Made by a program: the position numbers and the translations under genes. Positions 1 to 8,700 of a DNA stretch of 64,000 bases are shown here, in pieces (the first letter of the stretch is position 1; each line of letters starts with the position of its first letter). Below the pieces are notes generated by a model that was not told where the DNA came from, did not search any database, and was given only the letters and a program-made list of their open reading frames with translations. The stretch is taken from assembly GCF_902459585.1 (NCBI RefSeq), contig NZ_CABPSC010000003.1:248001-312000 (forward strand), in the 5' to 3' direction. This DNA is from Pandoraea nosoerga (lineage in GTDB: Bacteria > Pseudomonadota > Gammaproteobacteria > Burkholderiales > Burkholderiaceae).

Positions 1-917
1 TTCGTCTCTATCGGCGAGTCCGCCCCGTCGTGTGTTTTCACTACACGATCAAGCCGAACATCTATGGCGCCGCCGCCGCGCATTGGGCCGGTATTCCGTC
101 GGTGTCGATCACGACGGGCATGGGCACGGTGTTCATCAACAAGTCGTTGATTACTTTCGTAGTTCGCCAACTGTACCGTTTCGCGTTCCGCCACACGCTG
201 GAGAATTGGCTGCTCAACGAGTCCGATTTCCGGGCGATGGTCGACGGCGGTCTGATCGACGCCCGCAAGGCCCGGCTGCTGCCTGGCGAAGGCGTGAATC
301 TCGATCATTTCGCGCGCGCCCCGTGGCCGGAGGAAGATGGCACGTTCCGATTCCTGTTGATTGCACGTCTTTTGCGTGACAAAGGGGTGCTGGAATTCGT
401 GCAAGCCGCGCGAAAACTCAAGCCGTCGATGCCCCAAGTGCGTTTTCAGTTGCTGGGGCCCGCAGACGTCGAGAATCCGACGGCCATCTCGCGAAAACAG
501 GTTGCCGCCTGGGTCGATGAAGGCCTCGTCGAGTATCTCGGGGTCACGCAGGAGGTGCGCCCCTTCATCGCGCAAGCGCATTGCATCGTGCTGCCCTCCT
601 ATCGGGAAGGCCTGTCACGGACGCTGCTCGAGGCCAGCGCCATGGGGCGCCCGGTGCTCACGACCGACGTTCAGGGATGCCGGGAAGTGGTAACCGAGGG
701 CGTAACGGGATGGATCGTGCCGGTACAGGACGCTGCGGCCCTGGCTGCACGAATGAAGGAAGTCGCCGGCATGCCGGCAAGTGCGCTGGAGGCGGTAGGC
801 GAGGCCGGCCGTGATAAAGTAGCGCAGAATTTTGACGAGCGAAGGGTAATTGCCGAATATTTCCGCATATTGGGCATTGTCAATCGCGATACCCCCGCCT
901 CTACGCCCGGCGTTTAA
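1..917 (+). CDS. GT4-family glycosyltransferase, 5' end outside the window
   Basis: Partial gene: the reading frame is already open at the first bases of the window, so the true start lies upstream. The visible 300 or so residues cover the end of the N-terminal domain and the whole C-terminal Rossmann domain of a GT-B retaining glycosyltransferase. The C-terminal domain has the GT4 signature PSYREGLSRTLLEASAMG near residue 195, with the two Glu residues of the E-x7-E motif, and the glycine-rich TTGMG segment nearer the N-terminus. Proteins of this type add sugars to an undecaprenyl-linked oligosaccharide at the cytoplasmic face of the inner membrane. The following sugar-1-phosphate transferase genes fit an O-antigen or exopolysaccharide locus. 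The sugar specificity cannot be read from the sequence. Confidence 0.85.
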   Translation, partial: RLYRRVRPVVCFHYTIKPNIYGAAAAHWAGIPSVSITTGMGTVFINKSLITFVVRQLYRFAFRHTLENWLLNESDFRAMVDGGLIDARKARLLPGEGVNLDHFARAPWPEEDGTFRFLLIARLLRDKGVLEFVQAARKLKPSMPQVRFQLLGPADVENPTAISRKQVAAWVDEGLVEYLGVTQEVRPFIAQAHCIVLPSYREGLSRTLLEASAMGRPVLTTDVQGCREVVTEGVTGWIVPVQDAAALAARMKEVAGMPASALEAVGEAGRDKVAQNFDERRVIAEYFRILGIVNRDTPASTPGV

Positions 918-989
918 ATCGCGGCGTACCGAGAAAACACCCGTCGAATCGAATAACCCCGGTAAAGAGGCAATCGACTTCTCCGTACT

Positions 990-2084
990 ATGCTGAACCT
1001 GACCTTGGCATTGGTGGTTTCATTTGTCACTACGCTGCTGATCGTGCGTTATGCCCATGTGCACGCGCGATTTTCGAGCGATAGCGATACGCAGGGCGTT
1101 CAGAAGGTTCATGCGCATCCCGTAACCCGTATTGGCGGACTGGGCATCATGCTCGGACTGCTCGCGGCGGGCACATTTGCGACACTCTATTATTCCGGCA
1201 ATCTCCGGGAAATTCTGCTGCTGGCGGCCAGTGCGGCGCCGGTATTCCTCGGCGGGTTCATCGAAGACATTACCAAGCGCGTGTCGCCCAGAACCCGTTT
1301 GCTGTGCGCAATGGTCTCGGCGGTGGTGGCTTACTGGATTCTTGGCATTCACATCAACCGCGTCGATATCGCATTCATCGACAAAGGGCTTGCGCTTCCC
1401 TGGATTTCAGTTGCGCTGACGGTCATTTGCGTCGCGGCGATGACCAATGCGATCAATATCATCGACGGATTTAACGGCCTGGCCGCCATGGTCAGCATTT
1501 TCATGTTCGCGTCGCTCGGATACGTCGCTTTTCAGGTTGGCGACAATGTCATTCTCTCGGCGACTATGATCATGGTCGGCGCCGTTCTGGGATTCTTCAT
1601 TCTCAACTATCCGAACGGACTGATCTTCCTCGGCGACGGGGGTGCGTATTTCATCGGCTTCATGCTCGCCGAGCTTGCCATTTTGCTGGTCATGCGCAAT
1701 CCGGCGGTGTCGCCCTGGTATCCGGCGTTAATGCTGATTTATCCGATCTTCGAGGTTTGCTTTTCGATCTACCGGCGTCGGTTCGTGCGCGGCGTCTCGC
1801 CGAGCATGCCCGACGGTGTGCACCTGCACATGCTCATCTACAAACGAGTATTGCGCTGGGCCGTCGGCTCAAAGGTCGCCGAGCAGCTCGCACGGCGAAA
1901 TTCGATGACGTCCCCGTATCTGTGGGTGTTGTGCCTGCTGGCGGTCATCCCGGCCACGATATTCTGGCGACACAGCGGCTTGCTGGCCATGTGTTGTCTT
2001 GTGTTCGTGATCGTATATACCTGGCTCTATCAACGCATCGTGCGGTTCCGCTCACCCCGCTGGATGACTTTCAAGAAGAAGTAA
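990..2084 (+). CDS. WecA/MraY-family undecaprenyl-phosphate sugar-1-phosphate transferase, copy 1
   Basis: A 364-residue polytopic membrane protein starting at an ATG and ending AAGAAGTAA. It has the family motifs: NIIDGFNGLA with the metal-binding aspartate, FLGDGGAYF, and a cytoplasmic loop with HLHMLIYKR. Such enzymes move a sugar-1-phosphate from a UDP-sugar to undecaprenyl phosphate, the first step of O-antigen or related glycan assembly. The next gene is a close paralogue, about 70% identical by eye over the whole length. This copy is visibly less GC-rich at third positions than copy 2. That suggests it came with the surface-polysaccharide locus while copy 2 is the resident gene (inference). 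The donor sugar is unknown; GlcNAc, QuiNAc or FucNAc are all possible. Confidence 0.88.
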   Translation: MLNLTLALVVSFVTTLLIVRYAHVHARFSSDSDTQGVQKVHAHPVTRIGGLGIMLGLLAAGTFATLYYSGNLREILLLAASAAPVFLGGFIEDITKRVSPRTRLLCAMVSAVVAYWILGIHINRVDIAFIDKGLALPWISVALTVICVAAMTNAINIIDGFNGLAAMVSIFMFASLGYVAFQVGDNVILSATMIMVGAVLGFFILNYPNGLIFLGDGGAYFIGFMLAELAILLVMRNPAVSPWYPALMLIYPIFEVCFSIYRRRFVRGVSPSMPDGVHLHMLIYKRVLRWAVGSKVAEQLARRNSMTSPYLWVLCLLAVIPATIFWRHSGLLAMCCLVFVIVYTWLYQRIVRFRSPRWMTFKKK

Positions 2085-2136
2085 GCCAGTCCCCATCGTT
2101 CCCTGATGGTCGGTCCATCGGCCATCGACAGGTCTC

Positions 2137-3228
2137 ATGCTGAGTCTCGCCATCGCCCTCGTCGTGTCGTTTGCGGCGACACTGTTGATCGTTCGCTATG
2201 CGCACGTTCACGCCCGCTTCTCCGGCGACAGCGACGTCGCCGGCGTACAGAAGTTCCACGTGCGCCCGGTGCCACGCATCGGCGGCGTCGGCATTCTCGC
2301 CGGTCTCATCGTCGCCGCGACCGCCCTTGCGTTTTTCTACCCGAAGGTCTCCCGCGACATCCTGCTGCTCGTCGCCTGCGGGCTGCCCGCATTCCTCTCC
2401 GGCTTCATCGAAGACCTGACGAAGAAGGTCACGCCCACCGTGCGGCTCGTTTGCACCATGTTCGCCGCCCTGCTCGCCTGGCTGATGCTCGACATCCACA
2501 TCACGCGCATCGACATCGGCGTCGCCGACCGCGCATTGGTGCTCGCCGCCGTGTCGGTGCCGCTCACCGTGCTGTGCGTGGCCGGCATGGCCAACGCCGT
2601 CAACATCATCGACGGCTTCAACGGCCTGGCCGCCATGGTCGCGATGATCATGTTCGCCTCGCTCGGCTACGTCGGCTTCCAGGTGCAGGACCCGATCGTC
2701 CTTACCACGTCGATGATCATGGTCGGCGCCATCCTCGGCTTCTTCATCTTCAACTTTCCCGGCGGGCTGATCTTTCTCGGCGACGGCGGCGCCTATTTCC
2801 TCGGTTTCATGCTCGCCGAGATCGCCATCCTGCTCGTCATGCGCAACCCGCAGGTCTCGCCGTGGTATCCGGCGCTCATGGTCATCTACCCCGCCTTCGA
2901 GGTGTGCTTCTCGATCTATCGGAAGCGCTTCGTTCGCGGCATCTCGCCGGGCATCCCCGACGGCGTGCATCTGCACATGCTCGTCTACAAGCGGCTGATG
3001 CGCTGGGCCGCCGGCGCACGCACGGCAAGCGCCCTCACGCAGCGCAACTCCTTGACGTCTCCGTACCTTTGGCTGCTATGCTTGTTGGCAGTGATCCCGG
3101 CAACGGTCTTCTGGCGACATAGTCTCGTGCTCGCGCTATGCTGCGTCGCCTTCATGGTGACTTACGTATGGCTGTATCTGCGCATTGTCCGCTTCAAGGC
3201 GCCGCGCTGGCTGATCTACAAGAAGTGA
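2137..3228 (+). CDS. WecA/MraY-family undecaprenyl-phosphate sugar-1-phosphate transferase, copy 2
   Basis: A 363-residue paralogue of the preceding gene, starting 52 bp after its stop, with the same motifs (NIIDGFNGLA, FLGDGGAYF, HLHMLVYKR) and about ten hydrophobic segments. The N-terminal 30 residues and the catalytic loops are nearly identical to copy 1. The differences concentrate in the membrane spans around residues 60-140 and in the tail. Codon use is strongly GC-biased (C or G at most third positions), like the housekeeping genes downstream. Both copies are open and complete, so both could be active, either on different UDP-sugars or redundantly. Confidence 0.88.
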   Translation: MLSLAIALVVSFAATLLIVRYAHVHARFSGDSDVAGVQKFHVRPVPRIGGVGILAGLIVAATALAFFYPKVSRDILLLVACGLPAFLSGFIEDLTKKVTPTVRLVCTMFAALLAWLMLDIHITRIDIGVADRALVLAAVSVPLTVLCVAGMANAVNIIDGFNGLAAMVAMIMFASLGYVGFQVQDPIVLTTSMIMVGAILGFFIFNFPGGLIFLGDGGAYFLGFMLAEIAILLVMRNPQVSPWYPALMVIYPAFEVCFSIYRKRFVRGISPGIPDGVHLHMLVYKRLMRWAAGARTASALTQRNSLTSPYLWLLCLLAVIPATVFWRHSLVLALCCVAFMVTYVWLYLRIVRFKAPRWLIYKK

Positions 3229-3321
3229 ACGACACCGGGGGCGGCGCGCATAACATGTGCGGTCGCGGCACTCCCCAGCCCCGTGATCGGGACGACAAGA
3301 CAAGACAGCGCCACCAACGCG

Positions 3322-4305
3322 ATGCGTGACATCTATGCCATCGGCGACCTCCAGGGTTGCCAAACGTCGTTTGAAGAACTGCTCGCGCGCCTGCCGCAGG
3401 ACTCGGATCTGTGGCTCGCCGGCGATCTCGTGAATCGCGGCCCGCGCTCGCTCGATACGCTGCGTCAGGTCATCGCGCTGGGCGATCGCGTGACGGCCGT
3501 GCTCGGCAATCACGATCTGCACCTGCTCGCCGTGGCCGCCGGCGTGCGGCAGGCACATGGCAGCGATACGATCGACGACATTCTCAACGCGCCTGATCGC
3601 GACGCGCTCATCGACTGGGTGCGCCGTCAACCGCTCGCACACTTCGCACACGGGCACCTGATGGTGCACGCCGGCGTGCTGCCGCAGTGGGACGCCGCGC
3701 AGGTCATCTCACTCGCACGGGACGTCCAGACGCAACTGCGCGGTCCCAACTGGCAGACGTTCCTGTCGCGCATGTTCGGCAACCAGCCCGACCAGTGGCA
3801 CGAGAATCTCAATGATGAGGATCGGCAGCGGCTCACCATCAATGCGCTGACCCGCATGCGTTTCTGCACCGTGGACGGGCGCATCGACTTCAAGATCAAG
3901 GAGGGCGCCGACGCGGCCACCGACGAGCTCAGGCCGTGGTTCGACGTGCCGGGACGACGCACCGGCGAGGTCACAGTCGTGTTCGGGCACTGGTCCGCAC
4001 TCGGATTGTTGATGCGCGAGCGACTGCTCGGCCTGGACACCGGCTGCGTGTGGGGCGGCAAGCTCACCGCAGTGAAGCTCGCCGACACGCCGGCGAGGCG
4101 CGAATTGATTCAGATCGCGTGTGCGCAGATTCGCGATCCGTTCGCGTCGGCGGACGACAGGCGGCGCGACAGGATCAAGAAGGCTGACAAGGCCGCGGAG
4201 GCTGAGAAGGTTGAGCAGTTCGAGAAGGCTGGCAAGGCCGAGAAGGTTGACAAGGCCGACAAGAGAGAGACATCAGAAAAAGCCGCCAGGCGCAAGGGGG
4301 CTTGA
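3322..4305 (+). CDS. apaH: Bis(5'-nucleosyl)-tetraphosphatase, symmetrical (ApaH)
   Basis: Metallophosphatase of the ApaH family, which hydrolyses Ap4A to two ADP and in enterobacteria also decaps NpnN-RNA. The motifs appear in order from the ATG at 3322: GDLQG, GDLVNRGP, GNHD and the C-terminal GHW. An upstream in-frame start at 3283 would add 13 residues with no homology to the family, so 3322 is preferred. Known family members end near residue 275-280. This one carries about 45 extra residues made of Lys-Ala/Val-x triplets (EKAGKAEKVDKADK and similar), encoded by a degenerate 9-bp repeat at 4180-4263. The tail is very basic and acidic in alternation and probably disordered. The catalytic domain looks intact. 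Confidence 0.95.
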   Translation: MRDIYAIGDLQGCQTSFEELLARLPQDSDLWLAGDLVNRGPRSLDTLRQVIALGDRVTAVLGNHDLHLLAVAAGVRQAHGSDTIDDILNAPDRDALIDWVRRQPLAHFAHGHLMVHAGVLPQWDAAQVISLARDVQTQLRGPNWQTFLSRMFGNQPDQWHENLNDEDRQRLTINALTRMRFCTVDGRIDFKIKEGADAATDELRPWFDVPGRRTGEVTVVFGHWSALGLLMRERLLGLDTGCVWGGKLTAVKLADTPARRELIQIACAQIRDPFASADDRRRDRIKKADKAAEAEKVEQFEKAGKAEKVDKADKRETSEKAARRKGA

Positions 4306-4338
4306 CGGCCTCGCGGGAACGCCGTGCGCGTGCGCACC

Positions 4339-5169
4339 TCAGGCCTGCACCGGCTGCGCCGCGTCCCCCTCGTCGTCGCCCAGGGTCGCCTCGCGCGAAC
4401 CGACCGAGCCGCTTTCCGGCAACACCGCTTCGGGCAGAAACGCCTGCAAGGCTTCCCCCACGGCCTTCTGCGCCCCGAGCGCCAACTCGCGGCGATGCTG
4501 GCCTTCGTGCGGATACTGCGGCTCGCCGATCGACAGGCGCACGGTCATCGGCGGTGCGCGCAGGATCATGTCGATGGATTCGATCAGACTCATCTCGCCG
4601 ATGTACGCCGGCGCCATCGTGTGGCGCTCGCTGGCCGCGTCCGCATAGAACAGGCACAGCGGCTGTACCGGCTTTGCCGTGGTGAGCGGCGCCTGCAGCA
4701 AGTTCGCGTGAAATGGCAGCAGGCTGCGGCCGTCCGTTGTCGTGCCTTCCGGAAACACCGTGATGATGTCGCCGTCGCGCAGGCAGTCGGAGAGGTAGTG
4801 CATGATGCGGCGTGCGTCGGCACGACGCTCGCGTTGCAGGAAAATCGTGCGCGTTTGCACGCACAGCCAGCCGACGAGCGGCCAGTGCCGGATTTCCGCC
4901 TTGGCCACGAAGCGCACCGGCTGCCACGCGTTGATCGCAAAGATGTCGATCCAGGACACGTGATTGCACAACAGCATCACACCGCTGTCGGGCAGCGGCG
5001 CGCGTTGCTCGACCTCGAGGCGCATGCCGCACAGTTTGAGCAGTTTCCGCGACCATGCGCGAATGCGCCGGTGCTTGGCCGCCTCGGACAGAAACGGAAA
5101 CAGCAGCAGCACGGTCAGCAGACCGCGCGCGAGGTGCAGGCCCAGACGGAGTTTTTTGATCAACAGCAC
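4339..5169 (-). CDS. plsC: 1-acyl-sn-glycerol-3-phosphate acyltransferase (PlsC-type)
   Basis: A 276-residue lysophospholipid acyltransferase that would make phosphatidic acid at the inner membrane. It has the family blocks NHVSWIDIF (the H-x4-D catalytic motif, about residue 70) and FPEGTTTDG (about residue 145), after an N-terminal hydrophobic segment. The start is a GTG 12 bp behind the stop of the dihydroorotase-like gene. The nearby ATG at 5180 is in another frame and soon meets a stop. It is the last gene of the leftward pyr operon, and it converges on apaH. Family assignment is firm. Substrate could be a lyso-ornithine lipid rather than lysophosphatidate. Confidence 0.88.
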   Translation of the reverse strand: MLLIKKLRLGLHLARGLLTVLLLFPFLSEAAKHRRIRAWSRKLLKLCGMRLEVEQRAPLPDSGVMLLCNHVSWIDIFAINAWQPVRFVAKAEIRHWPLVGWLCVQTRTIFLQRERRADARRIMHYLSDCLRDGDIITVFPEGTTTDGRSLLPFHANLLQAPLTTAKPVQPLCLFYADAASERHTMAPAYIGEMSLIESIDMILRAPPMTVRLSIGEPQYPHEGQHRRELALGAQKAVGEALQAFLPEAVLPESGSVGSREATLGDDEGDAAQPVQA

Positions 5170-5181
5170 GGCAATCGCATC

Positions 5182-6450
5182 CTAGACGGCGAGGGCGTGG
5201 TACGCCACGTGGCCACCGACCAACGTGAGCCGAACGCTGCCCGGCAGTTCGTATCCCAGAAACGGGGTGTTGTGTCCGGCGCTGCGCAACTGTTGCGCCG
5301 AAACGGTCCAATGCGACGATGGTGCGAACACACAGACGTCGGCCGCCAGCCCTGCGGCCAGCCGGCCGGCGCCCGGCGCGGCGGCGCCGAGCCGCTGCCC
5401 CGGCCCGTGTGTCACGCGCGCGAGCGCATCGACGAGCGGCACGCGGGCCTCGTCGGCCCACTTCAATACCAGCGACAACAGCAGTTCCAGCCCGCTTGCG
5501 CCGGGCGCCGCCTCGGCGAAAGGCACGAGGCGAGCGTCCGCCGCCAACGGCGTGTGGTCCGAGCAGATGGCATCGATCGTGCCATCGCGGGCCGCATCGC
5601 GAATGGTATCGCGGTCGCGGCCGCCCCGCAGCGGCGGATCGAGCCGGTGCTGGGCGTCAAAATAACCGATGTCCATGTCGGTGAGATGCAGATGGTGCGC
5701 GGCGACGTCGCACGTCACCGGCAGCCCCTCGGCCTTGGCCGCACGCACGAGCGCGACACCGGCCGCCGATGACAGACGGCACAGATGCACGCGCGTGCCC
5801 GTGATGCGCACAAGCTCCAGAATGGTGTGCAGCGCGATGGTTTCCGCGGCGACGGGAATGCCCGCGAGCCCGAGGCGAGACGCCACCGCGCCGCTCGCCG
5901 CCACGCCGCCCGCGGCAAGCGGCGCATCCTGGGGACGCAGCCACACGCTCAGGCCGAACGTGCCCGCGTACTGCAGCGCCCGCAGCAGCGTGCGCGTGTC
6001 GGGCATTGGCGCGCTCGCCTGCGACAGGCCGATGCAACCCGCCTGCGCCAGTTGCGCCATCTCGGCAAGCTCCCTGCCCGCCAGCCCGACGGTCAGCGCG
6101 CCGAGCGGATGGACCTGCGCGCGATGCGTCGCACGGGCGCGCAGTTGCAACATTTCCACGAGATCCGGCTCGTCGAGCACGGGATCGGTGTCAGGCGGGC
6201 ACACGACGCGGGTCACGCCGCCCGCGAGCGCCGCAGCGGCCTCGCTGGCTGCCGTCACTCGCCGTGCGGCGAGATCGACGAGCCCTGGCATCACGATCGC
6301 GCCCGCGACGTCGACGGTTTGCTCCGCCGTGAAATCGGCAGGCGCCGCGTCCAGTGCGACGATCTTGCCGTCGGCGATGAAAACGTCCTGCGCGCGATCG
6401 GTTCGGGTGGCGGGGTCGATGAATCGGCCGCCCTTCAGATGCAGTTTCAT
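5182..6450 (-). CDS. pyrX: Dihydroorotase homologue lacking the HxH metal site (PyrX-type)
   Basis: A 422-residue amidohydrolase-fold protein next to pyrB. Active dihydroorotases have DxHxH after the PG(F/L)VD segment, but here that place reads PGLVDLAARRVT, with neither histidine. The next signature, normally MPNT-type, is changed to CPPDTDPV. The late SDHTP motif is kept. In pseudomonads the inactive homologue PyrC' (PyrX) is needed to build the dodecameric aspartate transcarbamylase with PyrB. This gene has the matching genotype and position, so a structural role is likely (inference). A true dihydroorotase must be encoded elsewhere. The ATG at 6450 is 7 bp after the pyrB stop; a longer in-frame start exists but lacks family support. 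Confidence 0.9.
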   Translation of the reverse strand: MKLHLKGGRFIDPATRTDRAQDVFIADGKIVALDAAPADFTAEQTVDVAGAIVMPGLVDLAARRVTAASEAAAALAGGVTRVVCPPDTDPVLDEPDLVEMLQLRARATHRAQVHPLGALTVGLAGRELAEMAQLAQAGCIGLSQASAPMPDTRTLLRALQYAGTFGLSVWLRPQDAPLAAGGVAASGAVASRLGLAGIPVAAETIALHTILELVRITGTRVHLCRLSSAAGVALVRAAKAEGLPVTCDVAAHHLHLTDMDIGYFDAQHRLDPPLRGGRDRDTIRDAARDGTIDAICSDHTPLAADARLVPFAEAAPGASGLELLLSLVLKWADEARVPLVDALARVTHGPGQRLGAAAPGAGRLAAGLAADVCVFAPSSHWTVSAQQLRSAGHNTPFLGYELPGSVRLTLVGGHVAYHALAV

Positions 6451-6457
6451 CGCGCCC

Positions 6458-7435
6458 TCATCCGTGGTTCGCGGCAACGATGCTCATCACCGCCATGCGC
6501 ACGGCAATGCCGAACGACACTTGTTCGAGAATGACCGATTGCGGCCCGTCGGCGACGGCTGAATCGATCTCCACGCCCCGGTTGAGCGGGCCCGGATGCA
6601 TCACGATGGCATCCGGCCTGGCCAGCGCCAGGCGCTGCGGGGTCAGGCCGTAGTACCTGAAGTACTCCGCCGCCGACGGCAACAGCGCACCGTTCATGCG
6701 TTCGTTCTGCAGGCGCAGCATGATAATCACGTCGACGCCGCGCAGCCCTTCGTCCATGTCGTGAAACACACGAACGCCCAGTTGCTCCAGCCCCGTGGGC
6801 AGCAACGTGCGCGGGCCGATGGCGCGCACTTCGGGCACGCCCAGCGTCGTCAGCGCGTGGATGTCGGAGCGTGCGACACGCGAATGCAGGATGTCGCCGA
6901 CGATCGCCACCGTCAGGTTCTGGAATTCGCCCTTGTGGTGACGAATGGTGTACATGTCGAGCAGCCCCTGCGTCGGATGCGCATGACGCCCGTCGCCCGC
7001 ATTGATGACGTGCACGTGCGGCGCACAGTGCCCGGCGATCAGGTACGGAGCGCCCGCCTGTGCATGACGCACGACGAACAGATCGGCGTGCATCGCCGAG
7101 AGGTTGCCGATGGTGTCGAGCAGCGTTTCGCCCTTGCTCGTCGACGACGCATTGACATTCAGATTCAGCACATCGGCCGATAACCGTGCCGCGGCGATTT
7201 CGAACGTCGTGCGCGTGCGCGTGGAGTTCTCGAAGAACAGGTTGAAGACCGATTTGCCGCGCAGCAGCGGAACCTTCTTCACGTCCGCATCGTTGACGCT
7301 GACGAACTGCGCCGCCGTGTCGAGGATGTGCAGGATCACGGCGCGCGGCAGCCCTTCCACCGTGAGCAGATGCTTGAGTTCGCCGTTGCGGGTGAGCTGG
7401 GGATGGCCGCGTCGCCCGAGGATTCCGTTAGCCAT
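6458..7435 (-). CDS. pyrB: Aspartate carbamoyltransferase catalytic subunit
   Basis: A 325-residue enzyme that joins carbamoyl phosphate and aspartate in de novo pyrimidine synthesis. It has the carbamoyl-phosphate motif [12 protein letters not shown] at about residue 70, [10 protein letters not shown] at about 155, and the aspartate-binding segment near MHPGPLNRG. The N-terminus has about 15 residues before the domain proper, an extension typical of class A ATCases that pair with a PyrX. It sits between ruvX (65-bp gap) and pyrX (7-bp gap). In several Burkholderia genomes a pyrR gene lies between ruvX and pyrB (from memory). Here there is no room for one. Confidence 0.96.
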   Translation of the reverse strand: MANGILGRRGHPQLTRNGELKHLLTVEGLPRAVILHILDTAAQFVSVNDADVKKVPLLRGKSVFNLFFENSTRTRTTFEIAAARLSADVLNLNVNASSTSKGETLLDTIGNLSAMHADLFVVRHAQAGAPYLIAGHCAPHVHVINAGDGRHAHPTQGLLDMYTIRHHKGEFQNLTVAIVGDILHSRVARSDIHALTTLGVPEVRAIGPRTLLPTGLEQLGVRVFHDMDEGLRGVDVIIMLRLQNERMNGALLPSAAEYFRYYGLTPQRLALARPDAIVMHPGPLNRGVEIDSAVADGPQSVILEQVSFGIAVRMAVMSIVAANHG

Positions 7436-7500
7436 GCGCGGCCTCCGAGGGCGGGGAAGCGGTGCAATGGGCATGGCGCAATGCGGCGGCGGACATAACC

Positions 7501-7956
7501 TCAGGCAGGGACATGCTCGTCGAAATATTGCTGAAGGATGATGCGGGCGGCCTCGGCATCGAGCGAGGTCTTTGAGGTCTTTAAGGTCTTTAAGGTCTTT
7601 GGCGAGCGCTTGACGCCGGCCTCGGCCAGCGCGGCGGCTGCCGCCACCGACGAGTAGCGCTCGTCGACCCAGACGACGGGCACGTTGAAACGTCCATTGA
7701 GCTGGTTGCCGAAGCGCTTGGCTTGCTGGGTCATGTCGTGCGGCGTGCCGTCCGGATGGCACGGCAGGCCGACGACGATCAGCCCCGGCTGCCACTCGGC
7801 GATCAGCTTGCCGGTCTCGGCAAATCGCACTTCGCGGTTGAGATTGGCGATGACGGTCAGCGCGTGCGCCTCGCGCAGCATCTGATTGCCGATCGCGACG
7901 CCGATCCGGCGCTCGCCGTAATCGAAAGCGAGCACCGTGGCGCTGCCTGCCGTCAT
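7501..7956 (-). CDS. ruvX: YqgF/RuvX family putative pre-16S rRNA nuclease / Holliday junction resolvase
   Basis: An RNase H-like protein of 151 residues with [12 protein letters not shown] near the N-terminus, VGLPCHPDG in the middle and WVDERYSS toward the end, which carry the acidic active-site residues. E. coli YqgF acts in 16S rRNA 5'-end maturation. Between the DERYSS motif and the final helix ([14 protein letters not shown]) lies a Lys-Thr-Leu/Ser repeat of about 12 residues. It is encoded by four tandem 9-bp units at 7566-7601 and is not part of the family. The ATG overlaps the yqgE stop (ATGA), so the two genes are translationally coupled. Confidence 0.93.
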   Translation of the reverse strand: MTAGSATVLAFDYGERRIGVAIGNQMLREAHALTVIANLNREVRFAETGKLIAEWQPGLIVVGLPCHPDGTPHDMTQQAKRFGNQLNGRFNVPVVWVDERYSSVAAAAALAEAGVKRSPKTLKTLKTSKTSLDAEAARIILQQYFDEHVPA

Positions 7957-8522
7957 GCGTGACCCGCGTCGGCGGAGAGCATGGACGACGTCACGCCGAG
8001 CAGTGCCAGCGCGGCGTCGAAGCGCTCGGCGGGCGGCACGTCGAACACGATGCCCGGATCGGCGGCGACCGTCAGCCAGCCGTTGCGGCTGATCTCGTCC
8101 TCGAGCTGCCCGGCGCTCCAGCCCGAATGGCCGAGCGTGAGCAGGAAGCGGCCCGGCCCTTCGCCGTTGGCCACGGCTTCGAGCACATCCTTGGACGTCG
8201 TCATTTCGAGCCCGCCCGGCACCGACAGCGACGAACTGTACGCCGTACCGGTGGCCTCGTGCAGCACGAAGCCACGCTCGGTTTGCACGGGACCGCCGAA
8301 GAACACCGGTTGGCTCGCCAGCGGATCGATTTCGAGCTTCAGATCGAGCCGCTCGAACAGCGACTTCAGATCGATGTCGGTGGGACGATTGATGACCAGC
8401 CCGATCGCGCCTTTTTCGCTGTGCTCGCACAGGTACACGACAGTGCCGGAAAACGTCGGGTCCGCCATGCCCGGCATGGCGATGAGGAACTGATTGGTGA
8501 GGTTGATACGGTCGTTCGGCAT
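7953..8522 (-). CDS. YqgE/AlgH family protein
   Basis: A 189-residue member of the UPF0301 family. It begins with [11 protein letters not shown] and continues with [28 protein letters not shown] and NGWLTV, the conserved blocks in order. The function is unclear; the P. aeruginosa homologue AlgH was named for an effect on alginate. It is the first gene of the leftward operon with ruvX, pyrB, pyrX and plsC, so a promoter should lie in the 178 bp at 8523-8700. I see no consensus -35/-10 pair there. Confidence 0.9.
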   Translation of the reverse strand: MPNDRINLTNQFLIAMPGMADPTFSGTVVYLCEHSEKGAIGLVINRPTDIDLKSLFERLDLKLEIDPLASQPVFFGGPVQTERGFVLHEATGTAYSSSLSVPGGLEMTTSKDVLEAVANGEGPGRFLLTLGHSGWSAGQLEDEISRNGWLTVAADPGIVFDVPPAERFDAALALLGVTSSMLSADAGHA

Positions 8523-8700
8523 ATGGCCAGAGTTTATCGGAGCCTGGTGACGGTCTGCTGCCCGGTCGCTCGCCCCGTCACCGGTGCCTCGGCACCGGGT
8601 GGGCCCGCGCGGCACTCGCCGGCGGCCCGTCAGCGGACGAACGCTTTGCGCATCGTGGTACGGCCATCGGCCGCCAGCGGCAGCCCTTTCGCCGACTTTA

